Positions 51,986 to 60,466 of a stretch of 64,000 bases of DNA are shown one piece after another. The stretch lies in the NCBI GenBank assembly GCA_017409845.1, contig JAFQRY010000021.1, positions 1-64,000 of the forward strand, written 5' to 3'. The DNA comes from Clostridia bacterium. GTDB lineage: Bacteria > Bacillota > Clostridia > Oscillospirales > Acutalibacteraceae. The position numbers were made by a program, and so were the translations under genes. Numbering within the stretch: the first letter of the stretch is position 1; the number at the start of each line of letters is the position of its first letter. The notes beneath the pieces were generated by a model. That model was not told the DNA's origin and ran no database searches. It saw only the letters and a list, made by a program, of their open reading frames with translations.

Positions 51986-53356
51986 ATGAAAACAGAGCTT
52001 CATTATTATGACATATTCCCCAAGGTATTCCCCGCCGGCAAAGAGGTTACGGTAACAATAAAGCCTCTCGGTGCTCACGCGGAATTTAAAAATCCCGACG
52101 GAATAGTTCTTAAGATTTTCGGTCTTGACGACGGAAATCCCAGAGATTATCCCCACAGAAAGAACGGTCAGGCTGTTCCGTTTGAATTTGACGGATGCAT
52201 CAGGTTCACTCACACTTTTCCCCGTGAACAGCAGTATTACATCCGTATTTTTGACAAAGAAACAGATAAACGCCTTCTTCAGCTGAGTGTATACGCTCTT
52301 GACGAAGACCTTTGCGGAAGATATCCGCTTATCGGCGACCTTCATATGCATACCTGCCGCTCCGACGGAAAGCAGGCTCCCGCAATAGTCTGTGCAAACT
52401 ACAGAAAGCACGGCTATGACTTCTTTGCAATTACCGATCACCACCGTTACTATCCTTCACTTGAGGCGATTAATGCTTATAAGGATGTTCCGATTGAATT
52501 CAACATTGTTCCCGGTGAAGAGGTTCATCTTCCCGACCTTCCGCCCGACCACATCAATGATGTTCACATCGTTAATTTCGGCGGAAAATATTCGGTTAAC
52601 GCAATTCTTAAGGATGAATATTCAGACGAAACCGGCAACGATATCGACAAACGCCGTTTTGAAGGCTTCCCCGCTCCCGACCAGCTCGACGAAGACGGCT
52701 ACAGAGCAGAGGTTGATGCTCTTGCAGCTACTCTTGACATTCCCGAAGGCATTGAGCCGTTTACATATGCAAGCTGCGTATGGGTTTTCAATCACATCAA
52801 AAAAGCAGAGGGTCTCGGCATTTTCTGCCATCCCTACTGGCTTTCAAATGTTCATCAGGTTCCCGAAAATATCACGAACTACATGCTCAGAACCCATCCG
52901 TTTGATGCTTTTGAGGTGCTCGGCGGCGAAAACTACTACGAGCATAACGGCTTCCAGACTCATAAATATTATGAAATAAAGGCTCAGGGATATAATTTCC
53001 CCATTGTCGGCAGCACCGACAGCCACAGCTCAATAAACAACGAAAATGCTTATGTTGCATCAACAATGGTATTCTCCCCGGAAAATGAAAGAGTTGCCAT
53101 AATTGATTCAATCAAAAACTATTATTCAATCGCCATCGACGGCATCAGCAAGGAATTCAGGCTTGTCGGCGATTTCAGGCTTGCACGCTATGCAACCTTC
53201 CTTCTGCAGGATTATTTTCCGCTGCATGATGACCTCTGCTATGAAGAAGGCAGAGCCATGAAGGATTATGTGTGCGGCGTTGAAGGTGCAAAAGAAACTC
53301 TTGAATTCATCAGCGGAAGAATTCAGAAACAAAGAGAAAAATATTTCGCATTCTGA
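51986..53356 (+). CDS. PHP-domain metal-dependent hydrolase with N-terminal beta domain
   Basis: 456 residues. Residues about 1-108 are a beta-rich domain without a recognised family. The PHP domain starts at about 115: His120 and His122 with Asp127 (GDLHMHTCRSDG), then ITDHHRYYPS (Asp151, His152, His153), VPGEEVHLP and, near the end, GSTDSHSS. This metal set suits a phosphoesterase of the polymerase-and-histidinol-phosphatase type. It starts 4 bases after the oxidoreductase stop with AAGGAG. It may dephosphorylate a sugar intermediate in this operon's pathway. Confidence 0.85.
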   Translation: MKTELHYYDIFPKVFPAGKEVTVTIKPLGAHAEFKNPDGIVLKIFGLDDGNPRDYPHRKNGQAVPFEFDGCIRFTHTFPREQQYYIRIFDKETDKRLLQLSVYALDEDLCGRYPLIGDLHMHTCRSDGKQAPAIVCANYRKHGYDFFAITDHHRYYPSLEAINAYKDVPIEFNIVPGEEVHLPDLPPDHINDVHIVNFGGKYSVNAILKDEYSDETGNDIDKRRFEGFPAPDQLDEDGYRAEVDALAATLDIPEGIEPFTYASCVWVFNHIKKAEGLGIFCHPYWLSNVHQVPENITNYMLRTHPFDAFEVLGGENYYEHNGFQTHKYYEIKAQGYNFPIVGSTDSHSSINNENAYVASTMVFSPENERVAIIDSIKNYYSIAIDGISKEFRLVGDFRLARYATFLLQDYFPLHDDLCYEEGRAMKDYVCGVEGAKETLEFISGRIQKQREKYFAF

Positions 53357-53372
53357 TCGGAGGTAAAAATCA

Positions 53373-54836
53373 ATGGCTAAAGAACGCTCACTCGAAGCTG
53401 CCGAATTCAGACATCCCAACAAAATCGGCATCAAGGAAGGCATAGGCTATATGCTCGGTGATGCAGGAAATCTGTTTGTGCTGACCTATGTTTCTTCGTT
53501 TCTTAAGGTATTCTATACCGATGTTTTAAAAATTGCAGAAAGCAAGGTTGCAACCCTCTTTCTTGTTACAAGACTCTGGGATGCCGTCAACGATCCAATG
53601 TGGGGTGCAATCGTTGCAAAAAAGAAGCCCAACAAAGACGGAAAATTCAGACCCTACCTCAAATGGCTTGCTGTTCCTCTCGGAATTTCGGCAATGCTGT
53701 GTTTCATTGATTTCAGGACCTTCACCTCAAGCGATGCAATGGTACTGATGTTTGCATACATAACCTATATCATCTTCGGCATGCTTTATACCGGAATGAA
53801 TATTCCCTTCGGCTCGCTTGCATCGGTTATCACCGATGACCCCGACGGCAGAACTCTTCTTTCAACCTTCCGCTCAATCGGCGGAGGCATCGGCGGTGCT
53901 GCTCCCCTGCTTATTGCTCCGTTCATCATCTATAAAACGGTCGGTGTCAACAGCGAAGGTGTTCCCGTTGAAGCTGCTGATGCAAACGGAATGATGATTT
54001 TCGGCATTATCATGGGTGTTCTTTCAATCATATTCTACTTTGCCTGCTTCAAAACAACAAAGGAAAGAATTCCTTCAGAAGCAGATCCCAAGGTTGATAT
54101 GAAGAAAACCTACCTCGGAATGTTCAAGAGCAGACCATTCGTTACCTGTGCTCTTGCAGGTGTGCTTATCAGCGGTCAGCTTCAGTTCGCTTCGCTTAAT
54201 CAGTATCTTTACAAAAACTACTTTGAAAACACAAGCCTTTCTGTTATAGGCACCATTGCAAACTATCTCCCGATGGTAATTATGATTCTCCTTATGCCCA
54301 AGCTTGTTAAAAAGTACGGCAAAAAAGAGCTCTGCGGAATCGGCACATTCTTTGCTGCTGCCGCATCAATACTTATGTATATCATTGTTCCGAAGTGTGA
54401 CAGACTCACATCTGCACCAATTGTGTTTATGATATTCCTTTTCATCATCGGCTTCGGCTATTCGTTTGTCAGCATCACAAACTGGGCCGTTGTTGCAGAT
54501 GTTATTGATTATCAGGAATATAAAACGGGAATCAGAAGCGAAAGTGCAATCTATGCTGTTTATACCTTCTGCCGCAAGCTCGGTCAGACTGCTGCAGACA
54601 CAGGCGGACTTCTTCTTCTCAACAAGGTTGCAGGCTACGACGGTGCAACCATGGGCGATAAGGGATATATTCCCGAGGTCGGCGAAGGAATTCTTTTTGT
54701 ATGCACGGTTATCCCTGCAATCGTTTACACTCTCGTATTCATTCTCATGCAGTTCGGATATCCCCTTAACAAGAAAAACCTTGAACCCGTTTACTCCTAT
54801 GTAAGAAACGCAAGAGAAGTGTCAGAAGAAGCATAA
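53373..54836 (+). CDS. GPH-family (MelB-like) sugar:cation symporter
   Basis: 487 residues, about twelve membrane helices. IKEGIGYMLGDAGNLFVLTY, LFLVTRLWDAVNDPMWG and NIPFGSLASVITDDPDGRTLLS are GPH hallmarks (compare MelB and XynB-type transporters). It imports a glycoside or uronate with Na+ or H+. A predicted Na+-pumping V-ATPase in the same genome would supply the gradient. It is the last gene of the operon, after GGAGG, and is followed by a strong terminator. Confidence 0.92.
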   Translation: MAKERSLEAAEFRHPNKIGIKEGIGYMLGDAGNLFVLTYVSSFLKVFYTDVLKIAESKVATLFLVTRLWDAVNDPMWGAIVAKKKPNKDGKFRPYLKWLAVPLGISAMLCFIDFRTFTSSDAMVLMFAYITYIIFGMLYTGMNIPFGSLASVITDDPDGRTLLSTFRSIGGGIGGAAPLLIAPFIIYKTVGVNSEGVPVEAADANGMMIFGIIMGVLSIIFYFACFKTTKERIPSEADPKVDMKKTYLGMFKSRPFVTCALAGVLISGQLQFASLNQYLYKNYFENTSLSVIGTIANYLPMVIMILLMPKLVKKYGKKELCGIGTFFAAAASILMYIIVPKCDRLTSAPIVFMIFLFIIGFGYSFVSITNWAVVADVIDYQEYKTGIRSESAIYAVYTFCRKLGQTAADTGGLLLLNKVAGYDGATMGDKGYIPEVGEGILFVCTVIPAIVYTLVFILMQFGYPLNKKNLEPVYSYVRNAREVSEEA

Positions 54837-54840
54837 AAAA

Positions 54841-54880
54841 TGAAGGACACATTTGAAAAGGATGTGTCCTTCATTTTTTT
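54841..54880. terminator. Bidirectional terminator between the sugar operon and the ECF gene
   Basis: Perfect 12-bp stem (54841-54852 with 54862-54873), a 9-base loop, an A tract before it and seven T residues after it. It serves the converging transcripts. Confidence 0.9.
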
Positions 54881-54887
54881 GGAGGGC

Positions 54888-55463
54888 TTATGCAACCGTA
54901 ATTTTCTTATATGCAAACATATTCATCAAATCCTTACGGGCGGTCCACAGTCTGTTTTTTGCCGTGCTGACGGGTATTCCGATAATTTCCGAAATCTGAG
55001 TAACGGTAAGGTCATCATAGTATTTCATAATCACGCATCGGCGTTTCTCTTCGGGAAGACTGTCAATTTCGTGTCTGATTGCTTCGTTAAGTTCTGCTCT
55101 TTCATAGGTTTCCTCAACCGAATAATCATTTTCGGGCTGTGAATAAACATCAAAATCCCTTTCCTCACCGTTTGAAAAAAGAACGGGCTTTTTCTTTTTC
55201 ATATAATCTCTGCTTTTATTGGCAACTATCCTGCCAAACCAGCTTTGCACGCTCTCTGTTTTCTGAAGCGAAGAAATCCTTGAAAGCAATATCATATAGC
55301 TTTCCTGAACAATATCTTCTGCATCAAACTTGTTTCCGCAAAGCCTGTATGCTGTAGAAAATGCTTTTGAAAAAGTGAGTTTATAAAATTCGTTAAAGCA
55401 TGAACGGTCTCCGTTTTTAAGCTGAAATGCAAGGTCATTTACTTTTTCTATACGGTTTTTCAT
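54888..55463 (-). CDS. ECF-type RNA polymerase sigma factor
   Basis: 191 residues from MKNRIEKVNDLAFQLKNGDR with GGAGGAG upstream. Region 2 shows CFNEFYKLTFSKAFSTAYRL and DAEDIVQESYMILLSR; region 4 shows DLTVTQISEIIGIPVSTAKN. It is a close paralogue in layout of the N-terminal part of the fused factor at 10445 but ends after region 4 with no membrane part. No anti-sigma gene is adjacent. A divergent AraC-type gene lies upstream. Confidence 0.92.
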   Translation of the reverse strand: MKNRIEKVNDLAFQLKNGDRSCFNEFYKLTFSKAFSTAYRLCGNKFDAEDIVQESYMILLSRISSLQKTESVQSWFGRIVANKSRDYMKKKKPVLFSNGEERDFDVYSQPENDYSVEETYERAELNEAIRHEIDSLPEEKRRCVIMKYYDDLTVTQISEIIGIPVSTAKNRLWTARKDLMNMFAYKKITVA

Positions 55464-55576
55464 ATTCTTCTCCTCCGTTTCCGTTTTATTACTCCGAAAG
55501 CTTACTTTAATCAATCAAATATAAAGAAAAACAACTTTTTTGAATCTGATAACCGCATATTTATCACCTCACCCAC

Positions 55577-55599
55577 ATATTACACAAAAATATTACACA
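55577..55599. repeat. Direct repeat ATATTACACA upstream of the AraC-type gene
   Basis: ATATTACACA occurs at 55577-55586 and again at 55590-55599, a 13-base offset, in the region between the divergent sigma-factor and AraC-type genes. Direct repeats of this size suit binding of an AraC-type dimer or tandem half-sites; binding is not shown. Confidence 0.4.
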
Positions 55600-55635
55600 T
55601 TAATATCAAAAATGCGGTATTTATAACAAAAACTA

Positions 55636-55664
55636 TTGATTATTTCGCAATAATGTGATATATT
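55636..55664 (+). promoter_or_regulatory. Promoter of the AraC-type gene
   Basis: TTGATT (55636-55641), a 17-base spacer and TATATT (55659-55664) with TGA before the -10, 19 bases before the start at 55684. Confidence 0.55.
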
Positions 55665-55683
55665 TTTCTCGAGGTGAATAATA

Positions 55684-56412
55684 ATGAACGCTTACGGCAT
55701 TAAAATCAAGGTACTTCCAAGCTCAAGGCTCTTTGACGAAAGAGAATACGGAATAGTGCATACACCTTATGAAATCGAAACCGCATTTTACTCAAGCATC
55801 GGAAGAGGAAACGTTGAAGAAATGCAGAAGCTTCTGCAAAAACTGCTTGAAAGCGGAATTGTTACGGGAAAGCTTTCATCAAACAACATAAGGCAAATGC
55901 AATACTGGGCGGTATGCTGCATTGCACTTGCCACCCGCTACGCAATAGCCGGAGGTCTTGACGAAAACAAAGCATTCAACTATTCCGATGAATGTATTAT
56001 AAAAATAGACAGCATGACCAGCGAAAAAGAAATATTTGATTTTCTTATTGAAAAAAGCACCTGCATAACAAACATGGTCAGTCAGAGCAAATACGGCTGC
56101 TACCCCAAAGCCGTCAGAAAATGTATTCAGATAATCAACGCACGGCTTTTTCAGAAGCTCAGCCTCACGGAAATTGCCCGGGAATGCGAGGTTTCAAAGG
56201 ATTATCTTTCTCAGCTTTTCAAGGATAATCTCGGAATTACCATTCCGCAATACATAAAAAAAGAACGCCTTGAGGCGTCAAAGGAGCTTCTGAGGAACAA
56301 AATGCCCGTTTCTCAGATTGCATACACTGTCGGTTTTACAACCGAAAGCTATTATATAAAATGTTTCAAGGATGAATACGGTGTTACTCCTCTTAAATAT
56401 GCCGAAAAATAA
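55684..56412 (+). CDS. AraC-family transcriptional regulator
   Basis: 242 residues. The C-terminal 100 residues form two helix-turn-helix motifs (LTEIARECEVSKDYLSQLFK, VSQIAYTVGFTTESYYIKCF) and the family ending YGVTPLKYAEK. The N-terminal region (about 1-140) is helical, not the cupin of AraC itself, and contains RNLVEEMQKLLQK-like helices of unknown sensory role. It would bind DNA as a regulator; targets are unknown. GAGGTG precedes the ATG, with a promoter and direct repeats upstream. Confidence 0.87.
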   Translation: MNAYGIKIKVLPSSRLFDEREYGIVHTPYEIETAFYSSIGRGNVEEMQKLLQKLLESGIVTGKLSSNNIRQMQYWAVCCIALATRYAIAGGLDENKAFNYSDECIIKIDSMTSEKEIFDFLIEKSTCITNMVSQSKYGCYPKAVRKCIQIINARLFQKLSLTEIARECEVSKDYLSQLFKDNLGITIPQYIKKERLEASKELLRNKMPVSQIAYTVGFTTESYYIKCFKDEYGVTPLKYAEK

Positions 56413-56441
56413 ATCCGCATGTTATTACATTAATTTTAAAA

Positions 56442-56478
56442 AAATCAGGACTGTGTAAATTCAGTCCTGATTTTTCAT
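56442..56478. terminator. Bidirectional terminator between the AraC and XRE genes
   Basis: 12-bp perfect stem (56442-56453 with 56462-56473), an 8-base loop and a TTTTTCATT tail on the plus strand; A-rich sequence before it gives the minus-strand tail. Confidence 0.88.
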
Positions 56479-56490
56479 TATATATAATTA

Positions 56491-56685
56491 TTATTCATTC
56501 CAGAACAACTCATCAAGAGTTTTTCCGAGTGCCTTGCAAATTGAAATGCAAAGATTTATGGTAGGGTTGTAATCCCCTTTTTCGATGGCATTTATTGTCT
56601 GGCGTGACACACAAACCGCATCCGCAAGCTGCTGCTGCGACATATCCATTGCTGCACGGGCAGATTTCAGTTTAAGATTCTTCAT
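56491..56685 (-). CDS. XRE-family helix-turn-helix regulator (YozG-like)
   Basis: 64 residues, a lone HTH_3 domain: RAAMDMSQQQLADAVCVSRQ, then TINAIEKGDYNPTINLCISI. It ends ALGKTLDELFWNE, as in the small YozG-like regulators. Its ATG lies within the last codons of the upstream membrane protein (14-base overlap), the usual pairing of such regulators with a four- or five-helix membrane protein. It is probably an autoregulator of the pair. Confidence 0.9.
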   Translation of the reverse strand: MKNLKLKSARAAMDMSQQQLADAVCVSRQTINAIEKGDYNPTINLCISICKALGKTLDELFWNE

Positions 56686-57298
56686 TCATTTCTCTCTTTT
56701 CTTTTGACTTGTCTGACGAAAGCTTGAGCAGATAATTGATAATCAGCACAAGCATTACCGTTGCACACATTGCATTTATAAACGGTGCAAACAAATGAGT
56801 TGCCGACAGATCGGGTATCTTTGATTCAAAAGGAAAGCCGACCAGCATTTTCAGCAAAGAATTTTTATCAATTGCAGACCCGTATTCATATGAAAAGCAA
56901 TAATTATAATAATTTAACGCAGCAAGCAGATAGTTTGAGAAACAAATAAGAGCAGAAGATATGAGAGTTTTTTTGGGATTCTGATAAAGCGTAATCCATG
57001 CATCCTTCCAGATACAGACACAGCCGAAAATGCCGAGCGAAACGAAAGCAATAACAGCAATGGGGAAAAGCAGATTAATATTCAGCCCCTTTTCGGCGGC
57101 AAAAAGCTCAATCATAAAAAGAATAAGGAAACCGACCATTGCAGCAACAAAGCCGATCTTTCCCGCTTCTCCTCTTGCAGTCCGCTGACGCTCATCATAT
57201 GTTTCTTTTGATTGGGATTTTCTTACCGTAAACACGATAACGGCAATCAGAATAACCAGCAGAACACCAAGTAAAAATCCGATCATCCACATTTCCAT
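56672..57298 (-). CDS. Multi-spanning membrane protein (DUF2178-like)
   Basis: 208 residues from the ATG that follows GGAGGT by six bases; an ATG two codons earlier is too close to it. Five hydrophobic helices are evident (about 4-24, 48-68, 75-97, 108-130 and 170-195). The segment KSKETYDERQRTARGEAGKI is characteristic of the DUF2178/DUF3796-like proteins paired with YozG-type regulators. Its function is unknown. Confidence 0.75.
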   Translation of the reverse strand: MEMWMIGFLLGVLLVILIAVIVFTVRKSQSKETYDERQRTARGEAGKIGFVAAMVGFLILFMIELFAAEKGLNINLLFPIAVIAFVSLGIFGCVCIWKDAWITLYQNPKKTLISSALICFSNYLLAALNYYNYCFSYEYGSAIDKNSLLKMLVGFPFESKIPDLSATHLFAPFINAMCATVMLVLIINYLLKLSSDKSKEKREMNEES

Positions 57299-57424
57299 AA
57301 CCATACCTCCACAAAATATAATTCAATTGCAATTATTCCTGAGCTCATCTATAATATAACATCCGCATTACATTTTGTCAAGTATATTTTACATTATATT
57401 TTGTTTATTTTACTATTTGTAATG

Positions 57425-57919
57425 TTATTGACAATTCAGCCAATTTATCAGACCGCTGTAGCTGCCTCTGAAATAACAGCTGTTTCCGTTTTTGTTCATT
57501 CCGATTTTTGAAAGTCCGAGATGCTCAAGTATTCCTATGGATTTTTCGTTACGGATATTTGCAAAAGCTTCAACAAATACAATATCTGCCCTTATCCGAG
57601 GAATAACAAAGCTGTATAACGATCTGAAAACACCCTTGCCCTGATACTTGGGCTTCAGTTGAATTTCCTCCATCATAAATGTATCCGCATTGGTATAATA
57701 CTGAAAATAGCCGATAAGATTATCATTATCCTTGATAAGAATTATCTGTCTTTCCGATCTTTTCAAACCCTCGCTCACGGAATCAGACCATAAAGCAAAA
57801 TCTTCTTCACGGCTGTTGCCGGTAGGTGCAATCATTGTCATATTATCGGCAAGAATATCAAAAATCCGCTGTGCAAACACAGAAAAATCACGCTTGTTCA
57901 GGTATTCAAAAATAATCAT
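57425..57919 (-). CDS. GNAT-family N-acetyltransferase
   Basis: 164 residues from MIIFEYLNKRDFSVFAQRIF after GGTGG; an ATG seven codons earlier overlaps that site. The acetyl-CoA-binding region is EIQLKPKYQGKGVFRSLYSF (motif A, QxxGxG form). The downstream strand IVFVEAFANIRNEKSIGILE precedes LGLSKIGMNKNG. The substrate amine is unknown. It is the last gene of the ten-gene minus-strand accessory run, 51 bases after the radical SAM gene. Confidence 0.82.
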   Translation of the reverse strand: MIIFEYLNKRDFSVFAQRIFDILADNMTMIAPTGNSREEDFALWSDSVSEGLKRSERQIILIKDNDNLIGYFQYYTNADTFMMEEIQLKPKYQGKGVFRSLYSFVIPRIRADIVFVEAFANIRNEKSIGILEHLGLSKIGMNKNGNSCYFRGSYSGLINWLNCQ

Positions 57920-57970
57920 AAATCCACCAACCGGTATCATAATAAGAATTCGCCAATCAAATAATCAGCT

Positions 57971-58720
57971 TTACGGAGCATATGTATCGAGAATTTCCAT
58001 TATATCCTTCTTACAGATATTACTGCCGAGAATGTCGCCGTTCGCACTGAAGCAGATTGCACGGATATCCGTCGGGTCTTCATAATAAGGATTTTCTGTT
58101 TCTTTGCTCAGGTCAAAATATTCGCTCAGATATTTCAGTGCATTTCCGCTCGGGAAGATGACATTTCCTTCGCTCGCTTCAATGCCCGTTTGACTGAATG
58201 CATCAAGAAGCTCTCTTGTTTTTCTGTTATACGGATTATCGTCATCAGAACTGACAAGCCATGCGGGATGAACCTGCAGTTTAACACCGTGAATGTTAAC
58301 TGCATCTGCAAACTCCCTGACATAGTCAAGCGGAATTGTTTCCTGATGAAACGCATCAACAGAAAGCAGGATTTCGTTAACGCCGCTTTCGGTTATCCTC
58401 TGAGCAACACACTTTATCATTTCGGAATCTTTGCTGAAATATCCGTTGGTTATGAGCTGCCTCTGAGGAATATTCATTTCTCTTGCGGCTCTGTGGATTT
58501 CACAAACGGTTTCGCTGCAAAGCAAGGGCTCCCCTCCGAAGGTCATAACAGATTCTATTCTATATTCTTTTGCGATTTTACGCACCGCATCTGCAGCTGT
58601 TTTTTTATCAATTCTGTCGTTATTTGTATGCTCACCCTGCGAGCAATGCCTGCATTTCCCGGTGCATGCCGTGGTAACAACAAATTCAATGCGCCTCAGA
58701 TTTTTCAGAAATTCGTTCAT
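57971..58720 (-). CDS. Radical SAM protein
   Basis: 249 residues from the second of two ATGs, the one seven bases after AGGTG. Cys19, Cys23 and Cys26 (ACTGKCRHCSQGE) form the CxxxCxxC 4Fe-4S motif; MTFGGEPLL is the GGE motif. The C-terminus has two more cysteines (RAICFSANGDI and SNICKKD), like half a SPASM/Twitch site. It would use S-adenosylmethionine radicals on an unknown substrate, possibly a peptide. It slightly overlaps the upstream kinase gene. Confidence 0.85.
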   Translation of the reverse strand: MNEFLKNLRRIEFVVTTACTGKCRHCSQGEHTNNDRIDKKTAADAVRKIAKEYRIESVMTFGGEPLLCSETVCEIHRAAREMNIPQRQLITNGYFSKDSEMIKCVAQRITESGVNEILLSVDAFHQETIPLDYVREFADAVNIHGVKLQVHPAWLVSSDDDNPYNRKTRELLDAFSQTGIEASEGNVIFPSGNALKYLSEYFDLSKETENPYYEDPTDIRAICFSANGDILGSNICKKDIMEILDTYAP

Positions 58721-58726
58721 TGACAT

Positions 58727-59212
58727 TCACCTGTATTTCTTCATAAACTCATTAACCTGCCGCTTAGTTTTCAGCACAACGGTTTTATCTTTATAATTCT
58801 TTATAATTTCGGCATAGCTCTGCCGTCTTTCCTTGTTTCTGCACCCAAACAGAGTGAATTTCACAAACCACGGGTTAAGATCGTTTTTGTATCCGTCTTT
58901 TCTGCGTTCTCTTGCTCTTTTAACAACACGGCAGAAGCAAGTCATGCGTGGAAGCAGCAGAAGAATTATCATATCCGCTTCTTCAAACCGCTCATCATAA
59001 AACAGATATTTATAGTAGCCGTCGATTATCCAGTCATCATTTGCCATGAATTCCGAAACCTTCAGCAGGGCTGCCGCATCGTCAATCGGCTTCCATTCCC
59101 TTGTCCACTTAACCTCATCAAGATGAAGAACGGGGATATTTTTCTTTTCGGATATGTAATCGGACAGATAGGTTTTGCCGCCGCCCGCATACCCTGAAAC
59201 TGCAATTTTCAT
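58727..59212 (-). CDS. P-loop kinase, adenylate-kinase/FlaR-like (copy 2)
   Basis: 161 residues. The P-loop is GYAGGGKTY; VLHLDEVKW and DDWIIDGYYKYLFYDERFEE match small P-loop kinases called topology-modulation or FlaR-like proteins. The Gly-rich loop departs from consensus (GYAGGGKT for GxxGxGKT). It lies 2 bases from its paralogue at 59215. It is probably a nucleoside- or small-molecule kinase; the substrate is unknown. Confidence 0.82.
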   Translation of the reverse strand: MKIAVSGYAGGGKTYLSDYISEKKNIPVLHLDEVKWTREWKPIDDAAALLKVSEFMANDDWIIDGYYKYLFYDERFEEADMIILLLLPRMTCFCRVVKRARERRKDGYKNDLNPWFVKFTLFGCRNKERRQSYAEIIKNYKDKTVVLKTKRQVNEFMKKYR

Positions 59213-59214
59213 AA

Positions 59215-59712
59215 TTATATCCTTTTTAGAAAGCTTATATATTCATCAGCATCTTCCCGTGATTTGAAAATAACCACTTGTTTTTCTGCCTTATATTTTT
59301 CAATCAGCTCATATATCTTCGGCAAAGTTGATTGCGGAAATTCTTCAATAAATCTCATGAATTCGGGGTCAGGCTCTGTTTCAAGCCACGGCAGGTCATA
59401 ATGCCATTTACCGATGCGTTCGGTTGCACCTTGTAAACAGACCTCTGTCGGTAAATCAAAAAGAAAAACCGTGTCGCATTCTTTAAGCCGCATCTCAATT
59501 GTTCTGTTATAATTCCCGTCAATTATCCACTCGGGAGTTGCAAATATTTCCGTTATTCTACGGTCAAACTCTTCTCTCGGAATATGAGTTTTATCCGGCT
59601 TATGCCATACAGCATCGAGATAATACAGCGGCAATCCCGTGATTTTATTGAGTTTTTCGGCAAAGGTAGTTTTCCCGCTGCCGGGACAGCCTATCACAAT
59701 AACCTTTTTCAT
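59215..59712 (-). CDS. P-loop kinase, adenylate-kinase/FlaR-like (copy 1)
   Basis: 165 residues. GCPGSGKTTFAEKLNKITGL is a good P-loop; LYYLDAVWHKPD and EWIIDGNYNRTIEMRLKECD are the family-specific motifs. It is a tandem paralogue of the gene at 58727. Such proteins appear in pairs with methyltransferases and acetyltransferases in accessory clusters. AAAGGG precedes the ATG. Confidence 0.85.
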   Translation of the reverse strand: MKKVIVIGCPGSGKTTFAEKLNKITGLPLYYLDAVWHKPDKTHIPREEFDRRITEIFATPEWIIDGNYNRTIEMRLKECDTVFLFDLPTEVCLQGATERIGKWHYDLPWLETEPDPEFMRFIEEFPQSTLPKIYELIEKYKAEKQVVIFKSREDADEYISFLKRI

Positions 59713-59713
59713 G

Positions 59714-60457
59714 TTATCCCTTTCTTGCTTTTATAATCAAAAAGTTGGGCTTTATAAATTCCTTTGACCACGCAGGCACTTTTTCAATTACCCATTCTTC
59801 GGGTACGGGTTCGCATACCGCTTCAACAACAAAACCTGCATTTGCAAGTGCATTGATAATATCGCTGAAGGTGCGGTGATATTTTATAACGCCGTCAACA
59901 TACCAACGGATTCTGCGTTCTCCCGGTTGGTTGTAGTTTGAGAAAGTGTAAGAAACTTTTTCGCCGTTTTCATTTTTGTTGAAATGACCTGCACCGTCAA
60001 CGGTTGAAGTGATAATCGGATGCTCCTGAGAGAACAAAAGCAAACCGCCTTCGCTCAGAACAGAATACATATCATTTGCGAAAGCATCAAAATCTTTAAC
60101 ATAATGAAAAGCAAGTGAGCTGTAAATGAAATCAAACTTTTCGTCAAGATCTGAAATATCCGTCATACTCATGTTGCGGTATTCGATTTTGACATGTGCG
60201 GATTCTTCTTTGGCAACAGCAAGCATCTTTTCAGATATATCAATACCGACAACCCTTGCCGCACCTCTGCCCACAAAATCAATGCAGTTGTGACCGTAAC
60301 CGCAACCCAGATCAAGAACGGATCTGCCGTTCAGATCGGGCAGGAGCTTACGCATTGCAGGCTGTTCAATCAGATCATTGGCATTGCAATCACTGTCACG
60401 CAGAGCCTTGTAGCCGCTGAAAAATGTTTCGTTGTCAAATATATTTTGTCTGCTCAT
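59714..60457 (-). CDS. Class I SAM-dependent methyltransferase
   Basis: 247 residues. Motif I is SVLDLGCGYGHNCIDFVGRG; VVGIDISEKMLAVAKEES and FDFIYSSLAFHYVKDFD follow, as in UbiE/COQ5-like small-molecule methyltransferases. A C-terminal region with WYVDGVIKYHRTFSDIINAL is typical of the SAM-methyltransferases of this group. The substrate is unknown. AGGTG precedes the ATG, and the next gene starts 1 base after its stop. Confidence 0.9.
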   Translation of the reverse strand: MSRQNIFDNETFFSGYKALRDSDCNANDLIEQPAMRKLLPDLNGRSVLDLGCGYGHNCIDFVGRGAARVVGIDISEKMLAVAKEESAHVKIEYRNMSMTDISDLDEKFDFIYSSLAFHYVKDFDAFANDMYSVLSEGGLLLFSQEHPIITSTVDGAGHFNKNENGEKVSYTFSNYNQPGERRIRWYVDGVIKYHRTFSDIINALANAGFVVEAVCEPVPEEWVIEKVPAWSKEFIKPNFLIIKARKG

Positions 60458-60466
60458 AATTTCACC

